NCBI GenBank assembly: GCA_030614005.1
Contig: JAUWKS010000026.1
Span: 1 to 43,681 of the forward strand
Reading direction: 5' to 3'
DNA length: 43,681 bases
Origin: Candidatus Heimdallarchaeota archaeon
GTDB lineage: Archaea > Asgardarchaeota > Heimdallarchaeia > JABLTI01
This document shows positions 1-8,801 of this stretch, piece by piece (the stretch's first letter is position 1; each line of letters begins with the position of its first letter). Both the position numbers and the translations under genes were made by a program. The notes under the pieces were generated by a model. It saw only the letters and a program-made list of their open reading frames with translations, had not been told where the DNA came from and did not search any database.

Positions 1-1
1 A

Positions 2-1114
2 GATACAGAGCTAGATAATGCAAATCCTATTGATCATTTAATAGGAAAATCATTAGAACTAGCATTTTCAGATGAAAATAAGGATAGAATCATACCTGTA
101 TTGGTAAACGAAATTGCAGTTGAAATTGTTCTAGCTAAAGAGGACTCTATAACTATAGATCAAATAAAGACATTAGTTTTAACGATAATATCAAGTTCAT
201 TCATTCTTGAATCATTGAATTTAGATGTATTAGTTAAAGATGATAAAACTTTAACTAAATTACTGACAGTGCTGACAGACATAAACTCAAGTTTATCTAA
301 ATTGCTAAAGATGAAACCATATTCATTACTTATAGTTGATGCTACAAAAATAATTAAATCAATTCGAGACGTGCAAGGGATAATTGAAACTCTACAAAAA
401 ATTGATTCAAACAAAGAATTAGCAGTAAAGATAGAGAAAATGGCTGATAAAATCAAAGAGCAATTGGATACTAAACCAATTGCTAAATCCTCTATTAAGC
501 TGCCAAAAAATAAACTAAAGATCAGTAAGAATAAACTACTTTCTGCTATTTCAGCATCAGATGGGGAAGTGTTAGAAATACGAACAAGAGCTGGAACATA
601 TTACACAACAGCTAAAGTATTGGAAAGAACTCTACCAAATAAAGATAAAAGGGTGGAATTGTTAACAGACAGAGAAATTGAGGTTAAGATAGAGGTTCTA
701 AATTCAATAATAAAATTACTTGAGGAAGAGAAAAAATCAATATCGAAAAAGGATTTTGAAAAAATAAAGAACGATTATTTAATGCAATTAATGGGCGCAG
801 AGCAAGTACTAACAAAAAGAAGAGGTTCATTCAAAAGAATCACTTGTCCAAATTGTGGAGCAATGAATTCATCTATAGTACAATACTGTAAAAAATGTAA
901 GAATCAATTGCCATATTGTATTGTCTGTTTGAGCAGCATAGGAGTGGGGACTGAAGTGATCGTATGTCCTCATTGTGAGAGTTTTGCTCACGCTGAACAT
1001 TTCTCACAATGGTTGGAAAAAACTGATATTTGTCCATACTGTAAGGAAAAAATAAGTAAGAAATTAGAAACTGATGTTATTGAAAAAATACCAAAAATCA
1101 AAAAAACAAATTAA
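2..1114 (+). CDS. RING-H2-like zinc-finger protein, 5' end cut by window
   Basis: The frame is open to the first bases of the window, so the N-terminus is missing; 370 residues are visible. The first two thirds are Lys/Glu-rich and mostly helical-looking, with no membrane segment. A zinc ribbon follows: CPNC at 845-856 and a CKKC pair near 888. Then comes a cross-brace module from CIVC (917-928) to CPYC (1031-1042) with spacing C-x2-C-x12-C-x2-C-x4-H-x2-H-x10-C-x2-C and a WL pair after the second His, as in RING-H2 fingers. RING fingers of this kind usually recruit ubiquitin E2 enzymes, and Asgard archaea are known to carry ubiquitin systems, but no ubiquitin, E1 or E2 gene lies in this window, so an E3 role is inference. 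The gene at 42628 has the same spacing. The stop is TAA; no clear terminator follows before the next gene 51 nt on. Confidence 0.75.
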   Translation, partial: DTELDNANPIDHLIGKSLELAFSDENKDRIIPVLVNEIAVEIVLAKEDSITIDQIKTLVLTIISSSFILESLNLDVLVKDDKTLTKLLTVLTDINSSLSKLLKMKPYSLLIVDATKIIKSIRDVQGIIETLQKIDSNKELAVKIEKMADKIKEQLDTKPIAKSSIKLPKNKLKISKNKLLSAISASDGEVLEIRTRAGTYYTTAKVLERTLPNKDKRVELLTDREIEVKIEVLNSIIKLLEEEKKSISKKDFEKIKNDYLMQLMGAEQVLTKRRGSFKRITCPNCGAMNSSIVQYCKKCKNQLPYCIVCLSSIGVGTEVIVCPHCESFAHAEHFSQWLEKTDICPYCKEKISKKLETDVIEKIPKIKKTN

Positions 1115-1165
1115 TTTAATAATCAGAGAAACAAAATAATAGCATTCAAAATTGGAAGTACTAAG

Positions 1166-2413
1166 ATGATTGATCAAGAGATTCTGAAGGAAAATGCTAC
1201 AATTGCAAGAGCATTTCTCAATATAGCTATTATTCAACGGGATTTTTCTTGGAGGTTCCAAGAAAAGATTTGTCGTGCGGAAATTAAAGAAACAAAGAAG
1301 GCTTTCAATAGAATATCATTGGCAGTCTCTGCAGTTCTTGTAGTCATTATTTCTGTTTTGATCATCGTTCAGAACCAAGTAGGAATTTTCGTAAATGATA
1401 CAATAATACCAATTTTGATTTTTCCATTAATTGTAGTATTAATTGTCATAGCAATTTTTGAATTCGTTTTAGTTAGAAAAATAGGTTACAAAGAATTAGT
1501 GAAAAATCTTGGAACAGAACAAATAATCTCAAAAGAGCTCGAACAACATCTAAAATCAAATACAAAAGCATATCTTATCATTCAGAAACATTTTGAAATC
1601 GTTAAGAAAGTTGAAACAACCAGTTTGTTACCTGGATATCTGTTAAAGATCTTACTTGATTTAAAGAAAATCGATGAAGAAAAGATTTCATACAATAAGT
1701 TTTACAAATATCTATTCTATATTTCTCTGGGAAAATCGGAACTAATTTATCAAGTTTTAGAAGAAAGTACCAATAGGAATGAAATAATTGATTTAATTAT
1801 CGAATTTTCTGAACCTTATAAAAAATTGGTCAATGAATTTAGTATTGGTAGCAATGTTCCACTTTACTTTAAAGAAAAAACAGTTAAAATATTGGACAAC
1901 ATAGATACTTTTGATCCCAGATTTTTTGATAACTCCAAACCAAACAATGAATCAAATTTTGCTGCTCTAGATAATTTTTTGAAAAGGATTTCTAAAGAAG
2001 AAATAGAATGGGTTTTGGTTGGTTCAACTAACCTTGCTCTCCAAGGTATTGACATACAAGCAAAAGATATTGACATCATTACAACTAAGGATGGTGCCGA
2101 TAAAATAGCAGAACTCTTTAAGAAAAATATAACAAAAAAAGTGGAATACAGTGAAGCGGAGAGATTCAAATCATTTTTCGGAAAGCTAGAAATAAAAGGC
2201 ATCAAGTTTGAAATAATGGCTGAGTTGTCATACAAATCAGAAAAGGGTGACTGGATAAAATCGGAATCTTTAACAAAGAAAGAATATTTCGATTACAAGA
2301 AATTCAAAGTACCAATTAATCCAATTAGTCTAGAGAAAGAATTTTATCTCAAAATAAATAGGGACGATGATTTAGCTAAAATAGAAAGAATAAATGAATT
2401 TTTCCAATCTTGA
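1166..2413 (+). CDS. Membrane protein with C-terminal nucleotidyltransferase-fold domain
   Basis: A 415-residue protein. Residues about 48-110 form two hydrophobic segments, suggesting a membrane hairpin near the N-terminus. A charged helical middle follows. Around residue 280 comes WVLVGSTNLALQGI and then KDIDIIT: the GS...DxD signature of the nucleotidyltransferase superfamily (MNT/AbiEii-like). The usual third acidic residue may be the Glu in the strand IKFEIM. Such domains transfer NMP to proteins, RNA or small molecules; the substrate cannot be told here. No HEPN or other antitoxin partner is adjacent, which argues against a simple MNT-HEPN toxin pair. The start is ATG, 51 nt after the RING-like gene on the same strand, so co-transcription is possible; no Shine-Dalgarno site is visible. 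Fold call moderately sure, function unknown. Confidence 0.65.
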   Translation: MIDQEILKENATIARAFLNIAIIQRDFSWRFQEKICRAEIKETKKAFNRISLAVSAVLVVIISVLIIVQNQVGIFVNDTIIPILIFPLIVVLIVIAIFEFVLVRKIGYKELVKNLGTEQIISKELEQHLKSNTKAYLIIQKHFEIVKKVETTSLLPGYLLKILLDLKKIDEEKISYNKFYKYLFYISLGKSELIYQVLEESTNRNEIIDLIIEFSEPYKKLVNEFSIGSNVPLYFKEKTVKILDNIDTFDPRFFDNSKPNNESNFAALDNFLKRISKEEIEWVLVGSTNLALQGIDIQAKDIDIITTKDGADKIAELFKKNITKKVEYSEAERFKSFFGKLEIKGIKFEIMAELSYKSEKGDWIKSESLTKKEYFDYKKFKVPINPISLEKEFYLKINRDDDLAKIERINEFFQS

Positions 2414-2478
2414 TAATAGTTAATGATTTAAACTAGTGTTAGCTATTTTGAAGTACATTTTACAATCTGTCATGAGGT

Positions 2479-3093
2479 ATGTATTTGAAGATAATATTAA
2501 TTCGACATGGAGAAAGCGAAGCCAATCGTCAGAGAATCGTTCAAGGGCACAAAGATTTTCCTCTTTCAGAATTGGGTCTGAAACAAGCCGAAGATATGGG
2601 TGACTTTTTGCTTGAAAATAACTATTCTTTTGATTCAGTTTACTCTTCTGATCTTACTCGAGCCAAAACAACTGCTGAAATAATTTGTAAAAAACTTCAT
2701 ATTGATAAAATAAAAACGGATGAGCGGTTACGTGAATTCAATCTAGGAATTTATCAAGGTCGTAGAAATGATGAAATGACTGCTGAAGATAATTCTTTTC
2801 TGCAATCTTGTTGGAAAGATGATTTGAAAAGAGTACCTGACGGAGAAAATGTACAAGAAATGAAAGAGCGAGTAAAGGATGTTTTTACTGACATAGTTTC
2901 AACGAATGATTCGAAAGCAACCATTCTCATTGTTGGACACGGAGGATCATTATTTCACATCCTTGATTCCACATTAAAAATTTATCCGGAAAAAGCTGAA
3001 TGGTTTGAGAATTGTAAATTAAATGAAATTATTCAACAATCTGGTACAGAAAAATGGCTTTTAACAATATATAATGGTAAGAATATTTCCTAA
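2479..3093 (+). CDS. Histidine phosphatase (phosphoglycerate mutase-like)
   Basis: A 204-residue protein of the histidine phosphatase superfamily, branch 1. The N-terminal strand ends in LIRHGESEAN, where the His is the phospho-acceptor. SDLTRAKTTAE carries the second conserved Arg, and VGHGGSLFHIL contains the second catalytic His. The length (about 200) fits small cofactor-dependent phosphatases such as CobC, PhoE or GpmB rather than the 250-residue glycolytic dPGM. The substrate cannot be assigned; no cobalamin genes are near. The product looks soluble and cytoplasmic. The start is ATG; a second in-frame-looking upstream ATG at 2472 is in another frame. A degraded copy of the 3' end of this gene lies at 4696-4795, on the other side of the next gene. 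Confidence 0.88.
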   Translation: MYLKIILIRHGESEANRQRIVQGHKDFPLSELGLKQAEDMGDFLLENNYSFDSVYSSDLTRAKTTAEIICKKLHIDKIKTDERLREFNLGIYQGRRNDEMTAEDNSFLQSCWKDDLKRVPDGENVQEMKERVKDVFTDIVSTNDSKATILIVGHGGSLFHILDSTLKIYPEKAEWFENCKLNEIIQQSGTEKWLLTIYNGKNIS

Positions 3094-3169
3094 TGTGGGA
3101 TTTCCTGAAAATTAATCAGCTTATGCAAGGAATAGGTCAACTAAATGTTCAGAAATGTATTTAGTTTAG

Positions 3170-3192
3170 AGAAGGGAAAATTTTCCCTTTCT
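3170..3192. terminator. Palindrome between convergent genes, probable bidirectional terminator
   Basis: AAGGGAAAATTTTCCCTT at 3172-3189 is a perfect 18-bp palindrome, extended imperfectly by AGA/TCT outside. It sits between the stop of the phosphatase gene and the stop of the opposing unknown gene, where both transcripts must end. The centre is A4T4, so T-rich sequence is available in both directions. Confidence 0.55.
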
Positions 3193-3197
3193 ATAGA

Positions 3198-4631
3198 TTA
3201 CCAATTTAAAACATGTTCAGCTATCATTCCACTAACGAAATTAAGCAAATTCTTTTCGTAAATTAGATTTACTGTAGCATATGGATCAATCTTGTATGCT
3301 TTTGCTAACCATTCAACATTATTTAGATGAACTGGTTCTTTTGTTAGAAATGAAATTGCAGCACCAACAATTGCTTCAATATTTTTATGTTCAATAAGTA
3401 AAGCTTTCAAAAACGAAACCCTTGTTGAAAAGATAGATTTTTGAAGTGAAGAAACGCTACTTTTATCTAAATTAACAAAATTTTGCCAACCTTGATTGAT
3501 AAAGAATTCAGTTGTATAATTAGAGCCAAGTTTTTGAGACTCAATTCTAGCTTCTACAAAACATAAATTATGTGTTTTAGAAAGAGCATCATTCATATTA
3601 TATGAGAGCTTTCCAGTGTATTTATTTACCATAGCTAATGCTTCTTCCTCAGAAAGTCCTAATAATGAGGGAAGATAAAAGGGCAGAGATACTTTTTTTA
3701 GAAGTAAGTCTATTTTTTCTTCAGTAGTAAGGTTATCCTTTGTACAAAATGCCATTTGCACTAATTTATTTAATTGGTAATGAAAACCATAAAGGGTAGA
3801 ATGAGTAATACCCGCAGGTTTAGTAATTAAATCAATCTTAACCTCAGAGTTTTTCATATTAGATTCTAATCCAGGTGTAAAAGTAGAACTTGGCATATGA
3901 ACCGGAGCTAGTTTTTGAGCATTGCCATTTTCCTTCACTTTTTTATTATGCTGATCGCGAACTCGCTTACGAAACTCTTCAGAAACAATCTCAACGTCTT
4001 TAACTTCTAGGAAATCCTCAGGTTGCTTAATATTAAGAATAATGCTGTCATAAGTGATGGCTAATTCAATATCGAAAAGAGTTTTGTTAAGTTGTTTAGC
4101 AAAAGTAAAAATTTCAAAAGCAGCTGAATGATAACCAAGAATAGAATAACAAAAACCAATACCAATTAACGTTGCATTAAACTTAGGACTTTGTTCTAAA
4201 GCTAGTGTGAATTGAAACATTGACTTCCACATAGTTTGTTTGCGCACATTCTTGGGGTCGATTGTAGAAATCGTCATTTTGAGTCCACTAATAGCGTCTT
4301 CGTAAAAAGGAATAGGATCTAAACGTAATTTTACATTGTGATCAACATCAAGCTTTCCGTTGATAGTTTCCTTCAACATTTCATCTATCATTTCCCGAGC
4401 TTTCTGCTCAAAGGAAGCATCGCAAAACACAAAATCTAACTCATCATCAGGAAGTTGATCTTTAACTCTAGTAAAGATTTCTTCAGCTATTTGTTTATTA
4501 ATTCCAAATAAGAAGATAATGTGGCTAGGTTTCAAACCAGTTAGATACAATTTAATGAATTTATTTTCAACAGATAATTCCTCTCGAGAAAAAATGGACT
4601 CAAAACTACTAAAACTGGACTTTTTAAACAC
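3198..4631 (-). CDS. Conserved-looking hypothetical protein, 477 aa, helical repeats likely
   Basis: I do not recognise this protein. It is soluble-looking with no signal peptide, membrane segment or zinc motif. Residues about 130-210 look like TPR-type paired helices (hydrophobic ladder, GYHSAAFEIFTFAKQLN). A charged linker around residues 225-260 divides it from a second helical half that ends with the hydrophobic C-terminus. The longest open frame begins with GTG at 4640, but an AGGTGA Shine-Dalgarno site overlaps that codon (GGTGA at 4641-4637), which favours the GTG at 4631 with 5-nt spacing; a TTG at 4634 is also possible. It lies between the histidine phosphatase gene and a decayed copy of that gene's 3' end, so a local duplication or insertion brought it here or happened around it. 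Confidence 0.6.
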   Translation of the reverse strand: MFKKSSFSSFESIFSREELSVENKFIKLYLTGLKPSHIIFLFGINKQIAEEIFTRVKDQLPDDELDFVFCDASFEQKAREMIDEMLKETINGKLDVDHNVKLRLDPIPFYEDAISGLKMTISTIDPKNVRKQTMWKSMFQFTLALEQSPKFNATLIGIGFCYSILGYHSAAFEIFTFAKQLNKTLFDIELAITYDSIILNIKQPEDFLEVKDVEIVSEEFRKRVRDQHNKKVKENGNAQKLAPVHMPSSTFTPGLESNMKNSEVKIDLITKPAGITHSTLYGFHYQLNKLVQMAFCTKDNLTTEEKIDLLLKKVSLPFYLPSLLGLSEEEALAMVNKYTGKLSYNMNDALSKTHNLCFVEARIESQKLGSNYTTEFFINQGWQNFVNLDKSSVSSLQKSIFSTRVSFLKALLIEHKNIEAIVGAAISFLTKEPVHLNNVEWLAKAYKIDPYATVNLIYEKNLLNFVSGMIAEHVLNW

Positions 4632-4695
4632 CAAATTCACCTTTCAATTATAATTGAAATATAGTTTTAATATTAGTGACAATAATGCGAGAAGC

Positions 4696-4795
4696 ATTTA
4701 AAGATTTAGCAAGAAAAAGAGGAATAGTTTCTTAAATGAAATTATTTAATAATCTGCTACAGAAAAGCAGATTTTAACAATATATTTAATGACAA
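4696..4795 (+). pseudogene. Decayed copy of histidine-phosphatase 3' end
   Basis: Bases 4733-4785 match 3020-3072, the 3' part of the phosphatase gene, at 46 of 53 positions by hand alignment without gaps. Weaker similarity runs upstream to about 4696, with a roughly 12-nt deletion. Read in the parental frame, two adjacent CAA codons of the intact gene are TAA TAA here, so it cannot be translated through. No promoter or start remains. Several of the differences lie in two blocks that now pair: AATCTGCT (4751-4758) and AGCAGATT (4766-4773) form a perfect 8-bp hairpin that the intact gene lacks. It precedes the racemase gene, so the hairpin may act as a terminator or leader structure. Confidence 0.6.
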
Positions 4796-4825
4796 GAAAA
4801 AAGCTAACTGATAGGATTTGTAAAA

Positions 4826-5527
4826 ATGAAAAAAATTGGCATAATTGGTGGATTGAGTTCTGAGTCAACTATTGAGTATTATCGCTTATTAGTAAGACAA
4901 TATAACAAATTAAAAGGTGGGTTATCTTCTCCGGATGTAATAATTGATAGTCTAGACCTTGAAACATTGACTAATCAAATGCAAAACAAAAACTATCCTG
5001 AGATGTTAGCAAATCTGAAACAAGCGGCAAAGAATTTAGTAGTAGGTGGAGCAGAAGTTGTGATTATGGCTACAAATACACCACACATTGTTTTTGATGA
5101 TTTACAAAAGGATGTCTCTGTTCCAATGATCAGCATAATGGATGCAACAGCACACAAAATTCTCGAAAAGAAATTGGATAAAGTTGGTCTTCTAGGAACC
5201 AGATTTACTATGCAAACTGGTTATTACCATGAAGCTTTGAAGAAATTTAATATCAAAGTTGTTGTTCCCGAACTTGAAGATCAGAATTTAATTGATAAAA
5301 TCATTTATGAGGAATTAGTATATCATACAATTACTCAAGAATCAAAAGAAGTCTATCTTGAGATAATCAATAAATTACAAGAGAGCGGTGCTCAAGGAGT
5401 TATTTTAGGTTGCACAGAAATACCACTATTGATTAAACAAGAAGATTCACCTATTCCTGTATTTGATACAACAACAAATCATGCATTGGCGGTGTTGCAC
5501 TTCTCACTAATGGATGAGGAAGAATAA
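4826..5527 (+). CDS. Aspartate/glutamate racemase family protein
   Basis: A 233-residue Asp/Glu racemase family protein (aspartate racemase/YgeA type). It starts MKKIGIIGGLSSESTIEYY, the family's N-terminal glycine-rich motif. The usual acid/base pair is two cysteines. The second is present in LGCTEIPLL (Cys196). The first, normally directly before the N-T dipeptide, is Thr83 in MATNTPH. As I recall, E. coli YgeA (EcL-DER) also pairs Thr83 with Cys197 and is selective for L-substrates, so this protein may act on one enantiomer or be an L-Asp/L-Glu-selective enzyme. Start is ATG; no strong Shine-Dalgarno site. It is single-gene, running towards the convergent methyltransferase gene with 41 nt between the stops. 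Confidence 0.85.
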   Translation: MKKIGIIGGLSSESTIEYYRLLVRQYNKLKGGLSSPDVIIDSLDLETLTNQMQNKNYPEMLANLKQAAKNLVVGGAEVVIMATNTPHIVFDDLQKDVSVPMISIMDATAHKILEKKLDKVGLLGTRFTMQTGYYHEALKKFNIKVVVPELEDQNLIDKIIYEELVYHTITQESKEVYLEIINKLQESGAQGVILGCTEIPLLIKQEDSPIPVFDTTTNHALAVLHFSLMDEEE

Positions 5528-5568
5528 ATCAGCTAAATTATTTGATTTCAGAAATTATTTCCAAAGAA

Positions 5569-8169
5569 CTATAAACTAATCAATTCAGCCATAATTTCAT
5601 TTTCTTCTAATTTTTTACATGACGAAAGAATTTTCTTGAGTATACTCAAGTTATTTTTACTCTCGAGATAGTTGGTATCTGGACTTTTAGTATGATCTGT
5701 AAATAGTTCAAGAAACCAATTATCATAATCTATTTCTTCAAGATTTGAATTCAGTGTTGATATTATTCCTGATTGTAATTCTCTTTCGAAATATATTGTA
5801 TCGACAAGAAAATCGCTTAAACTCTTAAGGAACAACATTGCATCACCAACTTCTGTAATTTCTTTCAATTGCTGATTCTGAGCTAAAAATAACTGATAGT
5901 TGGCTAATTTTGTTAATATGTTTTGTAACTTCACATCTTCTGGAATTATTATTGGGAGTTCTTTCAGATAGCTGCCATTAAATCGAAGATATCCTCCAGC
6001 AAGATGTGTGCCACTAAACAAGGAAGAAAAGATTACATTAAGAATATCTGAATTTAAAATCAAAGTAAGTATTTTCATCATATCTGGGTTGTGTGGATAG
6101 AACATGTAAATACCTGTAAGATTTGCGAAAATACCAGAATCATATGCTACTGTCAGTTCTGTTGCCACTTCTTTAATCAGTAATTTAGGTTTATTGAAAA
6201 GTTTTGTATGTTTCTCATCTCTAATTTTGAGAAATGGACTTTCAAATTTTTGCTTAGATAATCGAACTGGTTTTTGGAAATTAATAGAATAAGACGAGAC
6301 GTTTGAGGTCCCTATGATCCTGAAATCACTATTAGACATACGATTTTCAGTGATTTGTTTAACATTTTTATTCCAATCTGTAAAACCTAAAACACGATAT
6401 GCAAATTTACCATATGAATCTAATTTCAATGCTAAGGGATTATTCATGATTGATTGTATTAATTCAAGATTTGCTGAAATATTGAAAATCATTTTTGGTA
6501 ATTGATAAAAATCAATTTGTTTTCTATAGTATTTTCCAAAAGAATTCATTTCTAGTTCTTTTAGGTCCTCTATTTTTGAGGACACGTAAAACTGATTTTC
6601 TAGGTTCTCTTCTTTGTCGTTTTTTATTGCTTTTTCAAGTGTGAGGATAATGGGATAAATTGAAGCATCTTGAAAAACAGGTAAATAGGAAACATCAATT
6701 ATTGAAAGTATTTTAGATTGGGTTAGAATGATCTCTCTGATATTTTCTCCAAAATCTGTAGAGAGAAATTTATTGGTAATAATAAACGATAGCAAGCCAT
6801 CTTCTTTTAACAATTGTTGTGCACGTTCAATGAACAGAATTGATATATCATACAATTTATATGCGGAATAATATAGTCGGGAAAAGAATTCTTTTTCTGT
6901 TTTGTTTCTAATCTTCTTAATTTCAATATAGGGGGGATTACCTATAACTAAATCAAACCCTCCTTCTCCAAGAATGTTTGGAAATCTCTCGCACCAATGT
7001 ATTGGGTTCATTTCTAACAGTTCGTTAATTTTAAAATTATTTTTCTTTCTCTTTTTATTTAGATAATGCAAAAATCCTTCATCAATATTCTCTATTTCTT
7101 TCATATGATTGTTTACAAAACCAATTAGACTATTCCCTGAAACTAAATTGAAATCTAAATCTATAGATTGAGACGAATCGAAAGCTACAACATCTTGATT
7201 TGAAATAAACCATAACCACAAATTTATCCTTGAAATTGAAAGCGCCTCTTCCATCAAATCAGCACCGAATAAATTACTTTCAATAATGATCCTCTTAATT
7301 TCTGCATCAGATATTTTTAATGACAATTTTCCTGTTATGCTTTTTTGTAATTCAAATAAAATTCTAGCAGTTGCTAGTAAAAATTCTCCCGAACCTGAGG
7401 TAATATCTAAAATTCTGAGTTTTGAAAGGATATCATATAAAGTCTTGAGTGAATTTCTATTATCAATACTTTTGATATCTGCTAATTTTTCTAGCGGAAC
7501 AGCCATTTTTTGAGAGAGTATTGAAAGGATAGTTTCTTTGGTCATAAAACTAGTAATCTCTGGTGGTGTGTAGTAAACTCCTTTTTTTCTTCTATCTGTT
7601 AATTGACGGGAGATTGTATTCTTCTCTTTATCTTCTTCTACTGATGATAGAAAGTCGTAATAGTTCATATCTCTTTCAAAAATAGTACTAAAAGATTCAG
7701 TAACATTACTACCGTATTGTTTAATTTTTTCAAAAGAAAATTTAACTAGTTTACTAATTTCTAAATCGTCAAAATAATTTCTCTCTTTATAATAGTCTTT
7801 TGAAAACCAGGCTCTGATTGTTATTGGTAGTTGAATTATAAGTTCTTTATCCCTAATTATATATGAGGTTTTTTTTTGGTTTTTCCCAAAAGAAGTAAAT
7901 AACGCATGCAAATTTTCCTTTTTATCTCTGCTATTCAGAATGCTGTTGAAAATTACTTCTGAAGAACATTTCTCTTCTTCATTACTTTTTATCAAATCAT
8001 TTTTAGTTAGGGCAGGAATCATGAATAAAGCAAAAAGCAAGTGCTGTAGGTATTGTATTACTCTCTTACCATAAAGGTCAGATATTATATCTTTAATTAT
8101 CTCATCTCGAATCTCTTGATATTCATTATAAATTGAGTCAATTTCAGCTTTAGTGAGATTCTTTAACAT
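5569..8169 (-). CDS. Orphan N6-adenine DNA methyltransferase, Eco57I/TaqI-like
   Basis: An 866-residue protein. Residues 199-203 (YYTPP) are the motif X region, ILDITSGSGEF (253-263) is the SAM-binding motif I, and NPPY (411-414) is the catalytic motif IV of N6-adenine methyltransferases. Residues about 600-760 resemble the TaqI-like target-recognition region (GYLRFNGSYLKELPI), followed by a helical tail. The overall plan is that of Eco57I-type IIG enzymes, but I see no PD-(D/E)xK motif in the 195-residue N-terminus, and no separate nuclease, specificity subunit or BREX/DISARM gene is adjacent. It may be a lone methyltransferase for regulation or strand marking, or what remains of a restriction system. 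Stop is TAG. The next gene upstream, ferritin, is on the same strand, 149 nt away and separated by a hairpin. Confidence 0.88.
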   Translation of the reverse strand: MLKNLTKAEIDSIYNEYQEIRDEIIKDIISDLYGKRVIQYLQHLLFALFMIPALTKNDLIKSNEEEKCSSEVIFNSILNSRDKKENLHALFTSFGKNQKKTSYIIRDKELIIQLPITIRAWFSKDYYKERNYFDDLEISKLVKFSFEKIKQYGSNVTESFSTIFERDMNYYDFLSSVEEDKEKNTISRQLTDRRKKGVYYTPPEITSFMTKETILSILSQKMAVPLEKLADIKSIDNRNSLKTLYDILSKLRILDITSGSGEFLLATARILFELQKSITGKLSLKISDAEIKRIIIESNLFGADLMEEALSISRINLWLWFISNQDVVAFDSSQSIDLDFNLVSGNSLIGFVNNHMKEIENIDEGFLHYLNKKRKKNNFKINELLEMNPIHWCERFPNILGEGGFDLVIGNPPYIEIKKIRNKTEKEFFSRLYYSAYKLYDISILFIERAQQLLKEDGLLSFIITNKFLSTDFGENIREIILTQSKILSIIDVSYLPVFQDASIYPIILTLEKAIKNDKEENLENQFYVSSKIEDLKELEMNSFGKYYRKQIDFYQLPKMIFNISANLELIQSIMNNPLALKLDSYGKFAYRVLGFTDWNKNVKQITENRMSNSDFRIIGTSNVSSYSINFQKPVRLSKQKFESPFLKIRDEKHTKLFNKPKLLIKEVATELTVAYDSGIFANLTGIYMFYPHNPDMMKILTLILNSDILNVIFSSLFSGTHLAGGYLRFNGSYLKELPIIIPEDVKLQNILTKLANYQLFLAQNQQLKEITEVGDAMLFLKSLSDFLVDTIYFERELQSGIISTLNSNLEEIDYDNWFLELFTDHTKSPDTNYLESKNNLSILKKILSSCKKLEENEIMAELISL

Positions 8170-8274
8170 TTGTTCTTAATTCCCAGTATGACAAAATTTT
8201 TGACTAACCTAAAAGGCGTACTTTGCAGTTATAAGTTTTATTTGAAGAAATGCGTATAAAAGAAATAGAAGGAA

Positions 8275-8291
8275 AACGAAAGAATTTCGTT
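8275..8291 (-). terminator. Hairpin and T-rich tract after ferritin gene
   Basis: AACGAAA (8275-8281) and TTTCGTT (8285-8291) form a perfect 7-bp stem with a 3-nt loop. Read on the minus strand it lies 28 nt after the ferritin stop and is followed by a T/C-rich stretch with several T runs, as expected for a terminator of the ferritin transcript. Confidence 0.5.
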
Positions 8292-8318
8292 ATCCGCAGA
8301 AAGTATTAACAAATTTAT

Positions 8319-8801
8319 TTATTCTGCACGATGAGTATGGTGATCGAAGAGCATATCACTCTTGAAGCCTGCATACTTGTCCAATAATTCTGATGCATTT
8401 GATTCTTCTTCGATTTGTTCATCTATGAACCATTGAAGTAGAGATCTTGGTTGCAGTTCTTCAAGTTCTTCAGCGAGCTTGACTAAACCAACAATTTTAC
8501 CAGTAATATACTGTTCGTGTTTATAACCAGCTTCGAGGATTTCTTTAATGGATTCCCAATCATTCTTCGGTTTGCTGAGTTCAAATAGCTCAACAGTTCC
8601 ACCTGTCTCTATGATGTAATCGATAAATTTCTTAGCGTGTTCGTATTCTTCTTGCGCTTGAAAATAATACCATTTTCCTAAATTATGGAAAGCTTTCTCT
8701 TCCAACCAGAAAGACATACTCAAATAGAGATATCCAGAATCTAACTCTTCCTTGATCTGCTTGTTTAGAGCAGCATTGAATTTTTTACTTATTAAAGCCA
8801 T
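8319..8801 (-). CDS. ftnA: Ferritin (non-haem, FtnA-like)
   Basis: A 160-residue four-helix ferritin that would assemble into a 24-subunit iron-storage shell in the cytoplasm. The ferroxidase residues of bacterial FtnA are all recognisable when shifted by two: Glu19, Glu52 and His55 (in EEYEHAKKF), Glu96, Gln129 and Glu132 (in LLQWFIDEQIEEE). The C-terminus ends with a His-rich stretch, DHHTHRAE, an uncommon tail that could bind metal. No haem-binding Met as in bacterioferritin was identified. The start is ATG. It appears monocistronic, with a hairpin behind it. No iron-regulator site was recognised in the 207-bp upstream gap, which holds a TTTAAATAG-like element near 8903. Confidence 0.93.
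   Translation of the reverse strand: MALISKKFNAALNKQIKEELDSGYLYLSMSFWLEEKAFHNLGKWYYFQAQEEYEHAKKFIDYIIETGGTVELFELSKPKNDWESIKEILEAGYKHEQYITGKIVGLVKLAEELEELQPRSLLQWFIDEQIEEESNASELLDKYAGFKSDMLFDHHTHRAE

Noticed and set aside
1064..1261. Minus-strand frame across the junction of the first two genes
   Set aside because: Shadow of two well-supported plus-strand genes, without its own signals.
1166..2413. MNT-HEPN or AbiE toxin-antitoxin system
   Set aside because: The nucleotidyltransferase domain is C-terminal in a membrane protein, and no HEPN or AbiEi partner gene is adjacent.
7286..7513. Plus-strand frame inside the methyltransferase gene
   Set aside because: Antisense shadow of a gene with clear catalytic motifs.
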